A stretch of DNA of 64,000 nucleotides from Agrobacterium tumefaciens (GTDB lineage: Bacteria; Pseudomonadota; Alphaproteobacteria; Rhizobiales; Rhizobiaceae): positions 1,686,501-1,750,500 of the forward strand of contig NZ_CP039889.1 of the NCBI RefSeq assembly GCF_005221325.1, written 5' to 3'. The translations under genes and the position numbers were made by a program. Below are positions 43,483 through 52,061 of the stretch, one piece after another. The notes beneath the pieces are model-generated. The model worked only from the letters and a program-made list of their open reading frames with translations. It was not told the origin of the DNA and searched no databases. Position 1 is the first letter of the stretch, and every line of letters begins with the position of its first letter.

Positions 43483-44963
43483 CAGGCAAGTTCCTTGTGA
43501 AGATGCGGCGTTCCGGCATCGTTGGTTTGTTCAAAAAGGGTGTGCCCATCCATCACGAGAACCCGGTCAGCCACTTCGTAAGCCTCCTCCGGGTCGGACG
43601 TGGCGATGAGCGTCGCGCGCTCGGAATGATGGCGGATGGCGGCGATGATATCCTGCCGGGCGCCGACATCGACGCCCTGAAATGGCTCATCCAGCAGGAG
43701 CAGGCGGCTGGGCTCGGCTTCCCAGCGGCCGATGACGACCTTCTGCTGGTTGCCGCCCGAAAGCGACCAGACGGAAGCGTCGGCCGATTGCGCCTTGATT
43801 GACAGGCGCTGGATCGCTTTGCGGCCTTCTTCTTTTTCCCGGTTGGATAACAGGAAGCCCGATGGATACCATTGGTTGAGATGCGGCAGGCTGATGGTTG
43901 CGGCAATGCTTTCGCCCGGCCAGTCGGCATGGATGAAGGACGATTTATGCCGATCTTCGGCGGCCATCACCACACCGGCGGCGATTGCTCCGGCGGGACT
44001 GCCCGGCGCATAGGCCTTGCCATCCAGAAACGCCTGTCCGCCCGAAAACGCGCCAAGGCCGAACAGCGTGGACAGAAGACGACTTTTGCCGGCGCCGAGA
44101 ACGCCGGTGATGGCGACCACCTCTCCCTCCCGAACGGAGAGGGAAAACGGCGCGCTTTCCGGCAGAAGATGCGTGTTTTCCAGCCGCAGAACCGTCTTTT
44201 CGAAATCGCGCCGCCGGTCCGGGCGCGCCGCATTCAGTGAGCGGCCGATCATGGTTTCAATGGCTGCATTGAAATCGACCGGCCGCACAAAGGAGCCGAC
44301 ATTACGCCCACCCCGGAGGATTTCGACCCGGTCCGCGAGCGCTTCTAGATCGGCGGTTCGATGCGAGATGTAGAGCACACCGATCCCACGCGCCTTCAGG
44401 GAGCGCACGAGATCGTAGAGACGAGCGGATTCCCGGGAGGAAAGACTGGCCGTCGGTTCGTCCAGAATGATCAACCGTGCTTTGTTCGCTAACGCGCGGG
44501 CAATGGCAACCTGCTGCCGGTCGGCGGCGCTCAGTGTTTCGAAATCCCGGTCGAACGGCAGATCGAAACCCGTTTCTGAGAGAATGGCCGCAGCCTGCCG
44601 GCGGACCGATTTTTTCGACAGGAAGAAGGGATGACGGCCATCAACGAAATGGTTGAGAAGCAGCGCGTCCGCGACCGTCAGACCGGGAATGCCAACGACA
44701 TCCGTTGATTGATGAACCGTCACGATGCCCTGCGATGCCGCATCTGCCGGGCTTTGCGGCGAAAACGGTTTGCCTTGCCATGTCATCGTTCCGGCATCCG
44801 GCCGATAAAGCCCGGAAAGGATTTTGACGAGCGTGGATTTTCCAGCGCCGTTTGCGCCCATCAGTGCGACGACTTCACCCGCCTCGATCGTGAGATGCGC
44901 ATCGGTGAGAGCCTTGGTGGAGCCGAAGGCATGGGAAATGTTCTGGACGTCGAGAAGGGGCAT
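43482..44963 (-). CDS. RbsA-type ABC ATPase with two nucleotide-binding domains
   Basis: A 493-residue fused ATPase. First domain: Walker A GANGAGKST at 36-44, signature L-S-A-A-D-R-Q-Q, Walker B L-I-I-L-D-E-P-T-A-S-L. Second domain: G-V-L-G-A-G-K-S-R, L-S-G-G-N-Q-Q-K, L-L-L-L-D-E-P-F-Q-G-V-D. The second Walker A is altered at the first positions but keeps GKS. The ATG at 44963 is preferred to an upstream TTG. First gene of the leftward operon. Confidence 0.86.
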   Translation of the reverse strand: MPLLDVQNISHAFGSTKALTDAHLTIEAGEVVALMGANGAGKSTLVKILSGLYRPDAGTMTWQGKPFSPQSPADAASQGIVTVHQSTDVVGIPGLTVADALLLNHFVDGRHPFFLSKKSVRRQAAAILSETGFDLPFDRDFETLSAADRQQVAIARALANKARLIILDEPTASLSSRESARLYDLVRSLKARGIGVLYISHRTADLEALADRVEILRGGRNVGSFVRPVDFNAAIETMIGRSLNAARPDRRRDFEKTVLRLENTHLLPESAPFSLSVREGEVVAITGVLGAGKSRLLSTLFGLGAFSGGQAFLDGKAYAPGSPAGAIAAGVVMAAEDRHKSSFIHADWPGESIAATISLPHLNQWYPSGFLLSNREKEEGRKAIQRLSIKAQSADASVWSLSGGNQQKVVIGRWEAEPSRLLLLDEPFQGVDVGARQDIIAAIRHHSERATLIATSDPEEAYEVADRVLVMDGHTLFEQTNDAGTPHLHKELA

Positions 44964-45327
44964 GTGCGGAAATCCATCCTGTAACAATCCAGTTTGGTAA
45001 TACTTTTGCAGCGACAGACAAGAATGGCCCTTCTATTGTGTCGACAAAGCATGGAATAAATTTCCCCGCGTCCCGGCATCCGTTCCAAGGTTTTGAAATT
45101 CATCAATTTCATGCCGCATGGGACCCGACATTAGTTGTCGTTACAAACGACTTGGCGCGCGCTCGTCTTTCCGCCATGAGCAAAACCTCTCCCTGCATGC
45201 GTCTTGCGGACAAAAGAAAACTCGTTATCCCGAGCAAAATAGCAATTTTAAACCCATAAAACCGATAGATTATGTGCTCTTAATTCGAGGGTTCGTACAG
45301 CGGCCATCCAATTGGAGAAAAATCCCG
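44964..45327. promoter_or_regulatory. Divergent region between the importer operon and the second binding-protein gene
   Basis: No gene is seen in these 364 bp. A perfect palindrome, TGAAATT-CATC-AATTTCA (45094-45111), has the size and symmetry of a dimeric-repressor operator and could control both directions. The last 100 bp before 45328 are AT-rich, with ATAGATTA near 45264. Confidence 0.45.
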
Positions 45328-46374
45328 ATGTCTTTGAAACCCGGTTATCTCGCCCTTGCGCTTTTGCCTTCGCTTCTGGCCGCCGGGGCGGCAGGCGCGG
45401 AAGGATTGAAAGGCGCGCCCAACCCTTTCGACAAGGGCGGCGTCAAGATCGCCCTGATCAGTTATATTTCCGCCGGCGATTTCTTCCAGGCCTACCAGTC
45501 CGGCGCTGAAGCGCAGGCCAAGGCGCTGGGCGCCGACCTCAGGATATTTCCCGGCAGACAGGATGCGGCGCAGCAGCGTGAGCAAATCCTGCAGGCGATC
45601 AATCTGGGTGTTGAGGCCATCATCATCGATCACGGCCAGCCGGAATCGCTGACGGATGTCGTTCAGCAGGCGCTGGATAAGGGCATCAAGGTCGTGGCTT
45701 TCGACGTGAACCTCAACAATCCGAAAATCCCTCAGGTCGAACAGTCGGATCATCGTCTGGCCGAGCTGGCGCTCGATCAGGCCCTGAAGGATAACGGCAC
45801 GAATTTCGAAGCCGGTTATGCCTATGTGGCGGGCTTCGCACCGCTCGACCGTCGCAACGAGGTGTGGGACAAGGTGAAGGCAGCCAATAAGGGCATTGTC
45901 GAGAAGGCCCGTTTCGGCACGGTCAGTGATACGACCGCTGCGGCCACGGCGGATCAGGCAAAAGCCGTTTTGCGCGCCAACCCGAAAATTTCCGTGATTT
46001 TTGCGCCCTATGACGAATTTGCCCGCGGCGTGAAGCTGGCCGCGGCGGATATTGGCATCAGCGATAAAATCAGGATTTATTCCGCCGATATCTCCACGGC
46101 CGATATTCAGGAAATCGTCGAGCCGGGCAGCCCCTGGGTTGCAACCGCGGCGACCAATCCGGCTGTCGTCGGTGCTGTGTCGGTGCGCGCTGCCGCACTG
46201 GAGATCGCCGGCGAAACCGTGCCGAGAAACATCGTCGTCGATCCGGTACTGGTGACGCAGGAGCAACTGCGGACCGCGGATGTGAAAACCATCGAAGAGC
46301 TTGCAAAGAAAATCCCCGCTTTCTCGACCAGCACAGCCGCTACGGCGAGCTGGATACCGGCCGCAGCCTTCTGA
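45328..46374 (+). CDS. Periplasmic binding protein of an RbsABC-type importer (paralogue 2)
   Basis: A 348-residue exported protein, paralogous to the one at 41372 over its whole length, with a signal peptide ending near A-G-A-E. Apart from Met1 it has no Met and no Cys, so the mature protein carries no sulfur. It is encoded alone, divergent from the ATPase-permease operon, which has its own binding protein. It probably delivers a second ligand to the same membrane complex. A strong terminator follows. Confidence 0.85.
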   Translation: MSLKPGYLALALLPSLLAAGAAGAEGLKGAPNPFDKGGVKIALISYISAGDFFQAYQSGAEAQAKALGADLRIFPGRQDAAQQREQILQAINLGVEAIIIDHGQPESLTDVVQQALDKGIKVVAFDVNLNNPKIPQVEQSDHRLAELALDQALKDNGTNFEAGYAYVAGFAPLDRRNEVWDKVKAANKGIVEKARFGTVSDTTAAATADQAKAVLRANPKISVIFAPYDEFARGVKLAAADIGISDKIRIYSADISTADIQEIVEPGSPWVATAATNPAVVGAVSVRAAALEIAGETVPRNIVVDPVLVTQEQLRTADVKTIEELAKKIPAFSTSTAATASWIPAAAF

Positions 46375-46397
46375 GCTGCCTGGAAAACGGATATGGG

Positions 46398-46429
46398 AAG
46401 CGCCTCGGCACGCCGTGCCGGGGCGCTTT
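46398..46429. terminator. 14-bp terminator hairpin between convergent genes
   Basis: AAGCGCC-T-CGGCAC (46398-46411) pairs with GTGCCG-G-GGCGCTT (46415-46428) around a 3-nt loop, with one T-G wobble, followed by TTC. It lies 24 bp after the binding-protein stop and just beyond the end of the ferredoxin gene on the other strand. Confidence 0.75.
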
Positions 46430-46476
46430 CATGTCCGGGTCTGCTTAACACGCACTTGTGGCGCCAGAACAGCCGG

Positions 46477-46797
46477 TTATTGGGGAAGGCGGAAGTGATC
46501 GTCGATGTGGCGGCGTTGACGTGTGTCCTTGTGCCAGCCGATGGCCTTTCTGTAGCTGCCGAAGAGGTTACTCTGCCGCACACTATCCAGTGTCAGGCCA
46601 TGCACGGCCTCGGCATCCGGATCGACATAGAGAGCATCCACCGGGCAATAGGCCTCGCACATGAAACATGTCTGGCACGAATCCTGTCGCAGGATGACGG
46701 GTGGGCCTTCCGGCATCGCCTCGAAGACATTGGTCGGGCACACCTGAACGCAGAGATTGCAGTCCGTGCAGACATCGTTATCCAGAACCTCGATCAT
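46477..46797 (-). CDS. 2x[4Fe-4S] ferredoxin-type protein (AprB-like)
   Basis: A 106-residue protein with two complete cluster motifs: C10-x2-C13-x2-C16-x3-C20-P and C41-x2-C44-x2-C47-x3-C51-P. The C-terminal extension of about 45 residues recalls the tail of adenylylsulfate-reductase beta subunits. Its start overlaps the flavoprotein stop by one base (TAATG), so the two are almost certainly partners in an electron-transfer complex. Confidence 0.82.
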   Translation of the reverse strand: MIEVLDNDVCTDCNLCVQVCPTNVFEAMPEGPPVILRQDSCQTCFMCEAYCPVDALYVDPDAEAVHGLTLDSVRQSNLFGSYRKAIGWHKDTRQRRHIDDHFRLPQ

Positions 46798-48410
46798 TAT
46801 TCTGCCGCCTCCGTGTAAATGCCGGGATCAACGCTTTCCCGCCGGATGGAGATGGCATCGAGGCCGCTGAGAATGAGCCGGTGATGCTGGGCGGGATCCT
46901 GCTTTGGAAAATCGTCGCGCCGATGCATGCCGCGCGTTTCGGTGCGCGCCAGGGCAGCGCGATACATGAAGCGCGCAGTGGCGACCATTGCTTGCGCCTG
47001 GCGCAACGCCAATATCTGACTGTCATCGGCGGCCGCTGCCGTGGCAACCCTTGCCCACAGGGAATCAAGCCGCGCCAGTGCTGCCGAAAGGCCTGAGTGG
47101 GTGCGGAAATAGTTGATGTCGAGGGGAAAGACCTCATCCTGTACCGCCTTGATGATGGCCGCAGGGTCGGTGGACTCAGTAGGCGAAGCGGTTTGCGTTG
47201 TGGGCTGCGGAAGGTCGCGTTCCGGCAGTTGTGCCGCCTCGCGGGCAAAGGCCGCCGCCGCGGCGCCGGCGAACGCGCCCGTGGAAATCGCCCAGGCTGC
47301 ATTGTGGCTGCCACCGCCGGTGAAACCACCGCAGATCGGCTCGCGCGTGGCATTGTCACCGGCGGCATAAAGGCCAGCGACCGTCGTTGCGCAGTCGAGC
47401 CCGGTCAGCCGCAATCCACCGGTGCCGCGCACCGTGCCTTCCAGTCGGAGCTTCACTTCGAAGAATTCGGTGAAAGGATCAATGCCGCGGCGATCGAAGG
47501 GCACGAAGAAATTCGGCTGGGCGCGCCGCAGGATCGCTTTCACCTCGTCAGTTCCGGCAAGGTCGAGCCGGGCATAAACGGGTTGCGAAAGCAGGGTGCG
47601 GGCGATGATCGAGCGACCCCTTGCGGAGCCCGCGCCTTCAATCAGGCTATGGTCCTTGTGATAGAACTGCGCGAAACGGTAGAGCGCCGTCTTGGTAATT
47701 GACGCGAAGGCCGGCGAAATCGCATAAGCCGACGAGAATTCCATGCCGGAGAGTTCCGCGCCCGCCTCGGCGCCCATCAAATAGCCATCTCCGGTCAAAA
47801 CATCACAGCCGAGCGCCTTGCTCATGAAGGCGCAGCCGCCCGTTGCCAGCACCACCGCACCGGCGGCGATGCGCCACTGTCCGCCCTGTTGCCGCCGCAC
47901 GCCGGTTGCGCCAACGACGCGTGCTCTCTCCGTCAGCAGCCCGGTTGCCGGATGATGATCCAGAATGGTGACGCCTGCGTTTTTCACCCGACGACGCAAA
48001 AGCCGCATATATTCCGGTCCCTGAACGGAGATGCGCTGTTGTTCGCCGCTGTCGTCGCGGGGGAAGGGATATCCCCAGTCTGCCAGCCGGTTGACGCTTT
48101 CGAAAGTCTTGTCGAGGACTGGCGCCATCCATGACCGTTCGGAAAGATAACCGCCCATTGCCTCGCGGCTTGCCATGGCCGCCTCCCGCGCGGCTTCATC
48201 CGGCGGTACATACCAGATCTGGGTGCCCGCCGAGGCTGTCGCGCCGGAGCTGCCGCAATAGCCCTTGTCGATCAGAACGACGGTTGCTCCCGCGCTGGTC
48301 GCCTCCAATGCCGCCCAGCAGCCGGCAGGCCCTCCGCCGATGACGAGTACGTCGCAGGTGATGTTGGTGGCGGGAGGCGAAGAGCGGGTGTCTTGCAAGG
48401 GCAGGCTCAC
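46797..48410 (-). CDS. FAD-binding flavoprotein of the fumarate reductase/AprA superfamily
   Basis: A 537-residue flavoprotein with the FAD motif IGGGPAG at 24-30, a G-S-S-G-A-T-A-S-A-G-T-Q segment for covalent- or tightly-bound FAD environment, and a C-terminal helical domain (L-x-R-T-E-T-R-G-M-H-R-R-D-D-F) as in AprA and SdhA. The GTG at 48410 is chosen as start, with GGAAG before it; no ATG is available, and longer frames run antisense to the next gene. With the ferredoxin it forms a two-subunit redox enzyme, probably acting on an oxidised sulfur compound. Confidence 0.78.
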   Translation of the reverse strand: MSLPLQDTRSSPPATNITCDVLVIGGGPAGCWAALEATSAGATVVLIDKGYCGSSGATASAGTQIWYVPPDEAAREAAMASREAMGGYLSERSWMAPVLDKTFESVNRLADWGYPFPRDDSGEQQRISVQGPEYMRLLRRRVKNAGVTILDHHPATGLLTERARVVGATGVRRQQGGQWRIAAGAVVLATGGCAFMSKALGCDVLTGDGYLMGAEAGAELSGMEFSSAYAISPAFASITKTALYRFAQFYHKDHSLIEGAGSARGRSIIARTLLSQPVYARLDLAGTDEVKAILRRAQPNFFVPFDRRGIDPFTEFFEVKLRLEGTVRGTGGLRLTGLDCATTVAGLYAAGDNATREPICGGFTGGGSHNAAWAISTGAFAGAAAAAFAREAAQLPERDLPQPTTQTASPTESTDPAAIIKAVQDEVFPLDINYFRTHSGLSAALARLDSLWARVATAAAADDSQILALRQAQAMVATARFMYRAALARTETRGMHRRDDFPKQDPAQHHRLILSGLDAISIRRESVDPGIYTEAAE

Positions 48411-48446
48411 GGCAGGCTTCCTTTCGAAGAAATCGCATTGCGCTTT

Positions 48447-48469
48447 AAATCTATGTATTGCATAGGTTT
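48447..48469. promoter_or_regulatory. Operator-like palindrome between divergent genes
   Basis: AAATCTATG (48447-48455) and CATAGGTTT (48461-48469) form an inverted repeat with a 5-bp spacer and one mismatch per arm, in the 84-bp gap between the flavoprotein and PhnD-like genes. It could bind a LysR- or TetR-type dimer and control both directions. Confidence 0.45.
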
Positions 48470-48494
48470 TTAAGTTGTTTTCCGGAGTTCCGCC

Positions 48495-49301
48495 ATGTCG
48501 CTCGCCAGCCTTGCCATGTATGCCAGCCCTCCGCCGGTGAAAGAGGCGACGGCGCTGTTCTGGGCGGCGCTGGGCAAGCGCCTTCGTGCCGGCGGCGTCG
48601 ATGCGCCGCAGACGCTGGATGAGAAAATCCGCTACGACGAAGCCTGGCTGCGGCCTGATCTGCTGTTCGGCCAGACCTGCGGATATCCCTATGTGCGCCA
48701 CCTGCGCGGCAAGGTGCAACTGGTGGCCACCCCCGTCTATAACCTGCCCGGCTGCGACGGCCCGCTCAAATGCAGCTTCATCATCGTCAATGCGTCGTCG
48801 CCGGTGCAGTCGATCGAGGAACTGCGGGGTGCACGGGCCGCCATCAACGAGCCGGGCAGCAATTCCGGCTACAACCTCTTCCGCGCTTTTGTGGCGCCAT
48901 ATGCCAAGGGCGGCCGGTTCTTTTCTTCGGTGGAGGAAACAGGCGGTCATCTGGCGAGCATCGATGTGGTTTCGAGGGGTGAGGCAGATATCGCCTCCAT
49001 AGACTGTGTCACTTTCGGCAACACCCTGCGTTTCGATCCTCAACGGGTCGCGGGCGTCCGCATCCTTGCCGAAACGGTAAAGGGGCCGGGTCTGCCCTTC
49101 ATCACCGCTTCTGCGACACCGGCAATGGAACTGGTGATGCTGCGACGCGCGCTGGCGGAGACTATTGCCGACCCTGAGCTTGCCCACATCTGCGATACAC
49201 TTTCGCTGCGCGGCATAAGCCTGCTTGGCGACGCCGACTATGAGGTGCTGGCCGAGTTTGATCGGGATGCCGCGCGTCATGGTTACCCCGTTATCGCCTG
49301 A
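48495..49301 (+). CDS. PhnD-like phosphate/phosphonate binding-fold protein without signal peptide
   Basis: A 268-residue type-II binding fold with L-F-G-Q-T-C-G-Y-P-Y, V-A-T-P-V-Y, I-N-E-P-G-S-N-S-G-Y-N and D-V-V-S-R-G-E-A-D-I-A-S-I-D as in PhnD-like proteins. It lacks a signal peptide, with the start fixed by a GGAG before the ATG at 48495, so it probably works in the cytoplasm as a sensor or carrier. Normal Cys content (five). Its 3' end overlaps the convergent Dpp ATPase gene by 19 bp. Confidence 0.75.
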   Translation: MSLASLAMYASPPPVKEATALFWAALGKRLRAGGVDAPQTLDEKIRYDEAWLRPDLLFGQTCGYPYVRHLRGKVQLVATPVYNLPGCDGPLKCSFIIVNASSPVQSIEELRGARAAINEPGSNSGYNLFRAFVAPYAKGGRFFSSVEETGGHLASIDVVSRGEADIASIDCVTFGNTLRFDPQRVAGVRILAETVKGPGLPFITASATPAMELVMLRRALAETIADPELAHICDTLSLRGISLLGDADYEVLAEFDRDAARHGYPVIA

Positions 49302-50257
49302 GCCAGAACTTCCGCTTCCGCTGTGAGCGGGAAGTGGCAGGCGACGTTGCGGCCCGATGAGCCGGTGGAAAGAAGCGCTGGAACTTCAGTTGTGCAGCGT
49401 GGGCGCGCCAGCGGACAGCGTTTGTGGAAACGACAGCCGGAGGGCGGGTTGCCCGGGCTTGGCAATTCTCCGGAAAGAACGATGCGCTCCCGCCGGCGGC
49501 TGGGATCAAGCGTGAGATTGGCGGAGAGCAGCGCCTGCGTATAGGGGTGCGCGGGGTTGCGAAAAAGATCGGATGTCGGCCCGCTCTCGACGATCTGTCC
49601 AAGATACATCACGGCGACACGATCGGTAACGCGGCCAACGACGTTGAGATTGTGGGAGATGAGCAGATAGCTGAGCTTCAGACGATCGCGAAGCACGCGC
49701 AGGAGATTGAGCAATTCGCCCTGAATGGAGATATCGAGGCCAGCCGTCGGTTCATCGGCAACGATGATCGAGGGTTCGGCCGCAAGCGCACGCACAAGCG
49801 CCACACGTCGCGCCTGCCCGCCGCTCAACTGATGCGGATAGCGTGAAAGAAGCTGCTCGCCGAGACCGATGCTTTCTGCAAGCGCTGATATCCGTGCCCA
49901 GCTTTCGGCCGAATGCACTTTGCGGATTTTAAGCGGTTCGGCCAAAAGCGCGCGCACCTTCATGCGCGGTGAAAGCGAGGCGGCGGGGTCCTGAAACAAT
50001 AGCTGGATGCGGCGCTGCAGATCGTTGCGTCGGGTCGCCGTCACATTGGCGAGCGTCTCTCCCTCAACCGAAAGCGTACCGGCGGCAAGCGGCTGAAGCC
50101 CGACGATGGCGCGGGCGAGGGACGATTTTCCGCACCCGCTTTCTCCGACAAGTCCGAGGGTTTCACCGGAGAACAGATCGAGCGACACGCCATCGACGGC
50201 AACCAGCCGGTCATAACGGATCACCGCGTTCTTCAGGGAAAGGGCAGGGGTATTCAT
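49283..50257 (-). CDS. Dpp/Opp-type ABC ATPase (DppF-like)
   Basis: A 324-residue ATPase with Walker A G-E-S-G-C-G-K-S-S, signature L-S-G-G-Q-A-R-R (R-R in place of the usual Q-R) and Walker B I-I-V-A-D-E-P-T-A-G-L-D. The C-terminal C-R-F-H-K-R-C-P-L-A-R-x-R-C motif can bind an Fe-S cluster, as in oligopeptide ATPases. The second of two adjacent ATGs (50257) best fits the GGAGG spacing. Last gene of the Dpp-type operon. Confidence 0.85.
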   Translation of the reverse strand: MNTPALSLKNAVIRYDRLVAVDGVSLDLFSGETLGLVGESGCGKSSLARAIVGLQPLAAGTLSVEGETLANVTATRRNDLQRRIQLLFQDPAASLSPRMKVRALLAEPLKIRKVHSAESWARISALAESIGLGEQLLSRYPHQLSGGQARRVALVRALAAEPSIIVADEPTAGLDISIQGELLNLLRVLRDRLKLSYLLISHNLNVVGRVTDRVAVMYLGQIVESGPTSDLFRNPAHPYTQALLSANLTLDPSRRRERIVLSGELPSPGNPPSGCRFHKRCPLARPRCTTEVPALLSTGSSGRNVACHFPLTAEAEVLAQAITG

Positions 50258-51231
50258 CATGCCGCCTCCAGCCAGCAGAAGAGGCTCTGTCCGGTCTTCG
50301 CCTGCCGACGCGGCGGCTTTTCCGTACAACGGTCGTGGCGGGAGGGACATCGCTCCGCAAAGATGCAGCCTTGTGGCCGATCGGCTGGATCGGGAACCGT
50401 ACCGGGGATGGTGGCAAGATTCTGCCGACGATCGAACGAGGCGTAAGGGTCTATCTCGCAGTTAAGCAAGGCCCGGGTATAGGGATGGTGCGGGTGATGC
50501 AGGACGTCCGCTACTTTGCCGCTTTCCACCACCGTTCCCGCATACATCACGATGACGCTGTCACAGAGTTCGGCAATCAGCCCCATGCTGTGACTGACGA
50601 CCAGCATGGAAGCGACAGTCCGCTGCCGCAGCCGATGCAGCATCTCCACCACCTGCGCTTCGACAGTGGCATCGAGCGCGGTCGTCGGTTCGTCGGCAAT
50701 CAACAGTTTCGGTTCAACCAGAAGCGCCATGGCGATCACGACACGTTGCCGCATACCGCCTGAAAATTCGTGCGGATAGCGATGCATGCGCTGCGCCGCA
50801 TCCTGCAAGCCCACATCGGAAAGCACCGCTTCGGCCCGTGCCCAGAGCGTTCGCCGGCTTTCCTTTGGAAATCGCCGGCGCTGGATATCGACGAGCTGCG
50901 TGCCGATCGTGAACATCGGGTTCAACGCGGTCATGGGGTCCTGAAAGACCATTGCTATATCGGTGCCGCGCAGCCTTGCTGTTTCCCCTGATGTCAGGCC
51001 TGTCTCGCGTCCGTCGAAGGCCGCACGGTTTGCGGAGATTTCCGCATTATCGGCAAGCAGGCCGAGCAAGGTGAATGCGACTGTTGACTTGCCGCTGCCG
51101 CTTTCCCCGACGAGGCCGACGGACTGGCCGCGGCCAATGGTGATATCGATGCCGTCGATAATATGCGCGCTGTGCCCGGCACCCCTGTAGGATACGTTGA
51201 GGTTTTCGATGTGGAGGAGGACGTCTGTCAC
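50257..51231 (-). CDS. Dpp/Opp-type ABC ATPase (DppD-like)
   Basis: A 324-residue ATPase with G-E-S-G-S-G-K-S-T, F-S-G-G-M-R-Q-R and L-L-I-A-D-E-P-T-T-A-L-D, and the C-terminal G-C-I-F-A-E-R-C-P cluster motif. It overlaps its neighbours by 1-4 bp. With the partner ATPase it energises the DppBC-like channel. Confidence 0.87.
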   Translation of the reverse strand: MTDVLLHIENLNVSYRGAGHSAHIIDGIDITIGRGQSVGLVGESGSGKSTVAFTLLGLLADNAEISANRAAFDGRETGLTSGETARLRGTDIAMVFQDPMTALNPMFTIGTQLVDIQRRRFPKESRRTLWARAEAVLSDVGLQDAAQRMHRYPHEFSGGMRQRVVIAMALLVEPKLLIADEPTTALDATVEAQVVEMLHRLRQRTVASMLVVSHSMGLIAELCDSVIVMYAGTVVESGKVADVLHHPHHPYTRALLNCEIDPYASFDRRQNLATIPGTVPDPADRPQGCIFAERCPSRHDRCTEKPPRRQAKTGQSLFCWLEAA

Positions 51232-52061
51232 AGGCTTTTCCTCAGCTTCGGATCGAGCGTGTCGCGCAGGGCTTCACCGAGAAGTGCAAAGCCGAGTGTC
51301 GCCAGGATCAGCGACAGACCGGAAAAGGTGGCGAGCCATACCGATTGGTCGAGATAGGTGTAGCCGTCATTGAGCAGGTTGCCCCAGCTTGCGAGCGGCG
51401 GGCGCACGCCGAGACCGAGAAAGCTCAACCCCGCCTCGATGGTGATGACGACGGGGATATCCATGCAGGCCAGCACGAAAATCGGGCCGATGATGTTGGG
51501 GGTGACGTGATGCAGGACGACCCGCCACGTTTCCGCACCAAGGACCCTTTCTGCCTCGATAAAGGGGCTGTTGCGGATCGCGATCGTCTGGGCGCGGGCG
51601 ACCCGGCCGAAATGCGGGATAAAGACGATGCTGACAAGCAGGACGACGTTGCCGAGACCCGGGCCGAAGACGGCGACGAGCGCCAGAGCGAGGATGATGC
51701 TTGGAAACGACGTCACGACATCGAAGATACCGACGATGAAGAGATCAACGACGCGCGAGGAGAGGGCGGCGGCCACGCCGAGTGCGACACCCGCTGTCAG
51801 CGAAATGGCGATGACGGAAAGAGAAATGCCGAGTGCGACCCGCGCGCCGTAGATAAGACGGCTTAATATGTCGCGCCCGAGATGATCGGTCCCCAGAAGA
51901 TGTTGCAGCGACGGGTCCATGAACCGGCTGGCCGGTGCGATCGCGTTCGGACCATAGGGCGCGATCAGCGGAGCAGCGATTGCCATCAGACAGAGCAGCG
52001 TGACCGCAAAGAGCGCAAAGGTGCCGCCGGGCCGGCGGGAAAGGTCGTGGAGGACATTCAT
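51228..52061 (-). CDS. Dpp/Opp-type ABC permease (DppC-like)
   Basis: A 277-residue permease with about six helices. It has G-T-D-H-L-G-R-D-I-L-S-R-L-I-Y-G-A-R near the N-terminus, the DppC hallmark. Four-base overlaps link it to the genes on each side. Confidence 0.88.
   Translation of the reverse strand: MNVLHDLSRRPGGTFALFAVTLLCLMAIAAPLIAPYGPNAIAPASRFMDPSLQHLLGTDHLGRDILSRLIYGARVALGISLSVIAISLTAGVALGVAAALSSRVVDLFIVGIFDVVTSFPSIILALALVAVFGPGLGNVVLLVSIVFIPHFGRVARAQTIAIRNSPFIEAERVLGAETWRVVLHHVTPNIIGPIFVLACMDIPVVITIEAGLSFLGLGVRPPLASWGNLLNDGYTYLDQSVWLATFSGLSLILATLGFALLGEALRDTLDPKLRKSL

Noticed and set aside
48411..49280. N-terminal extension of the AprA-like flavoprotein by 290 codons
   Set aside because: The frame is open but runs antisense through the PhnD-like gene. 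The FAD motif begins only 24 residues after the GTG at 48410, which has a good ribosome-binding site.
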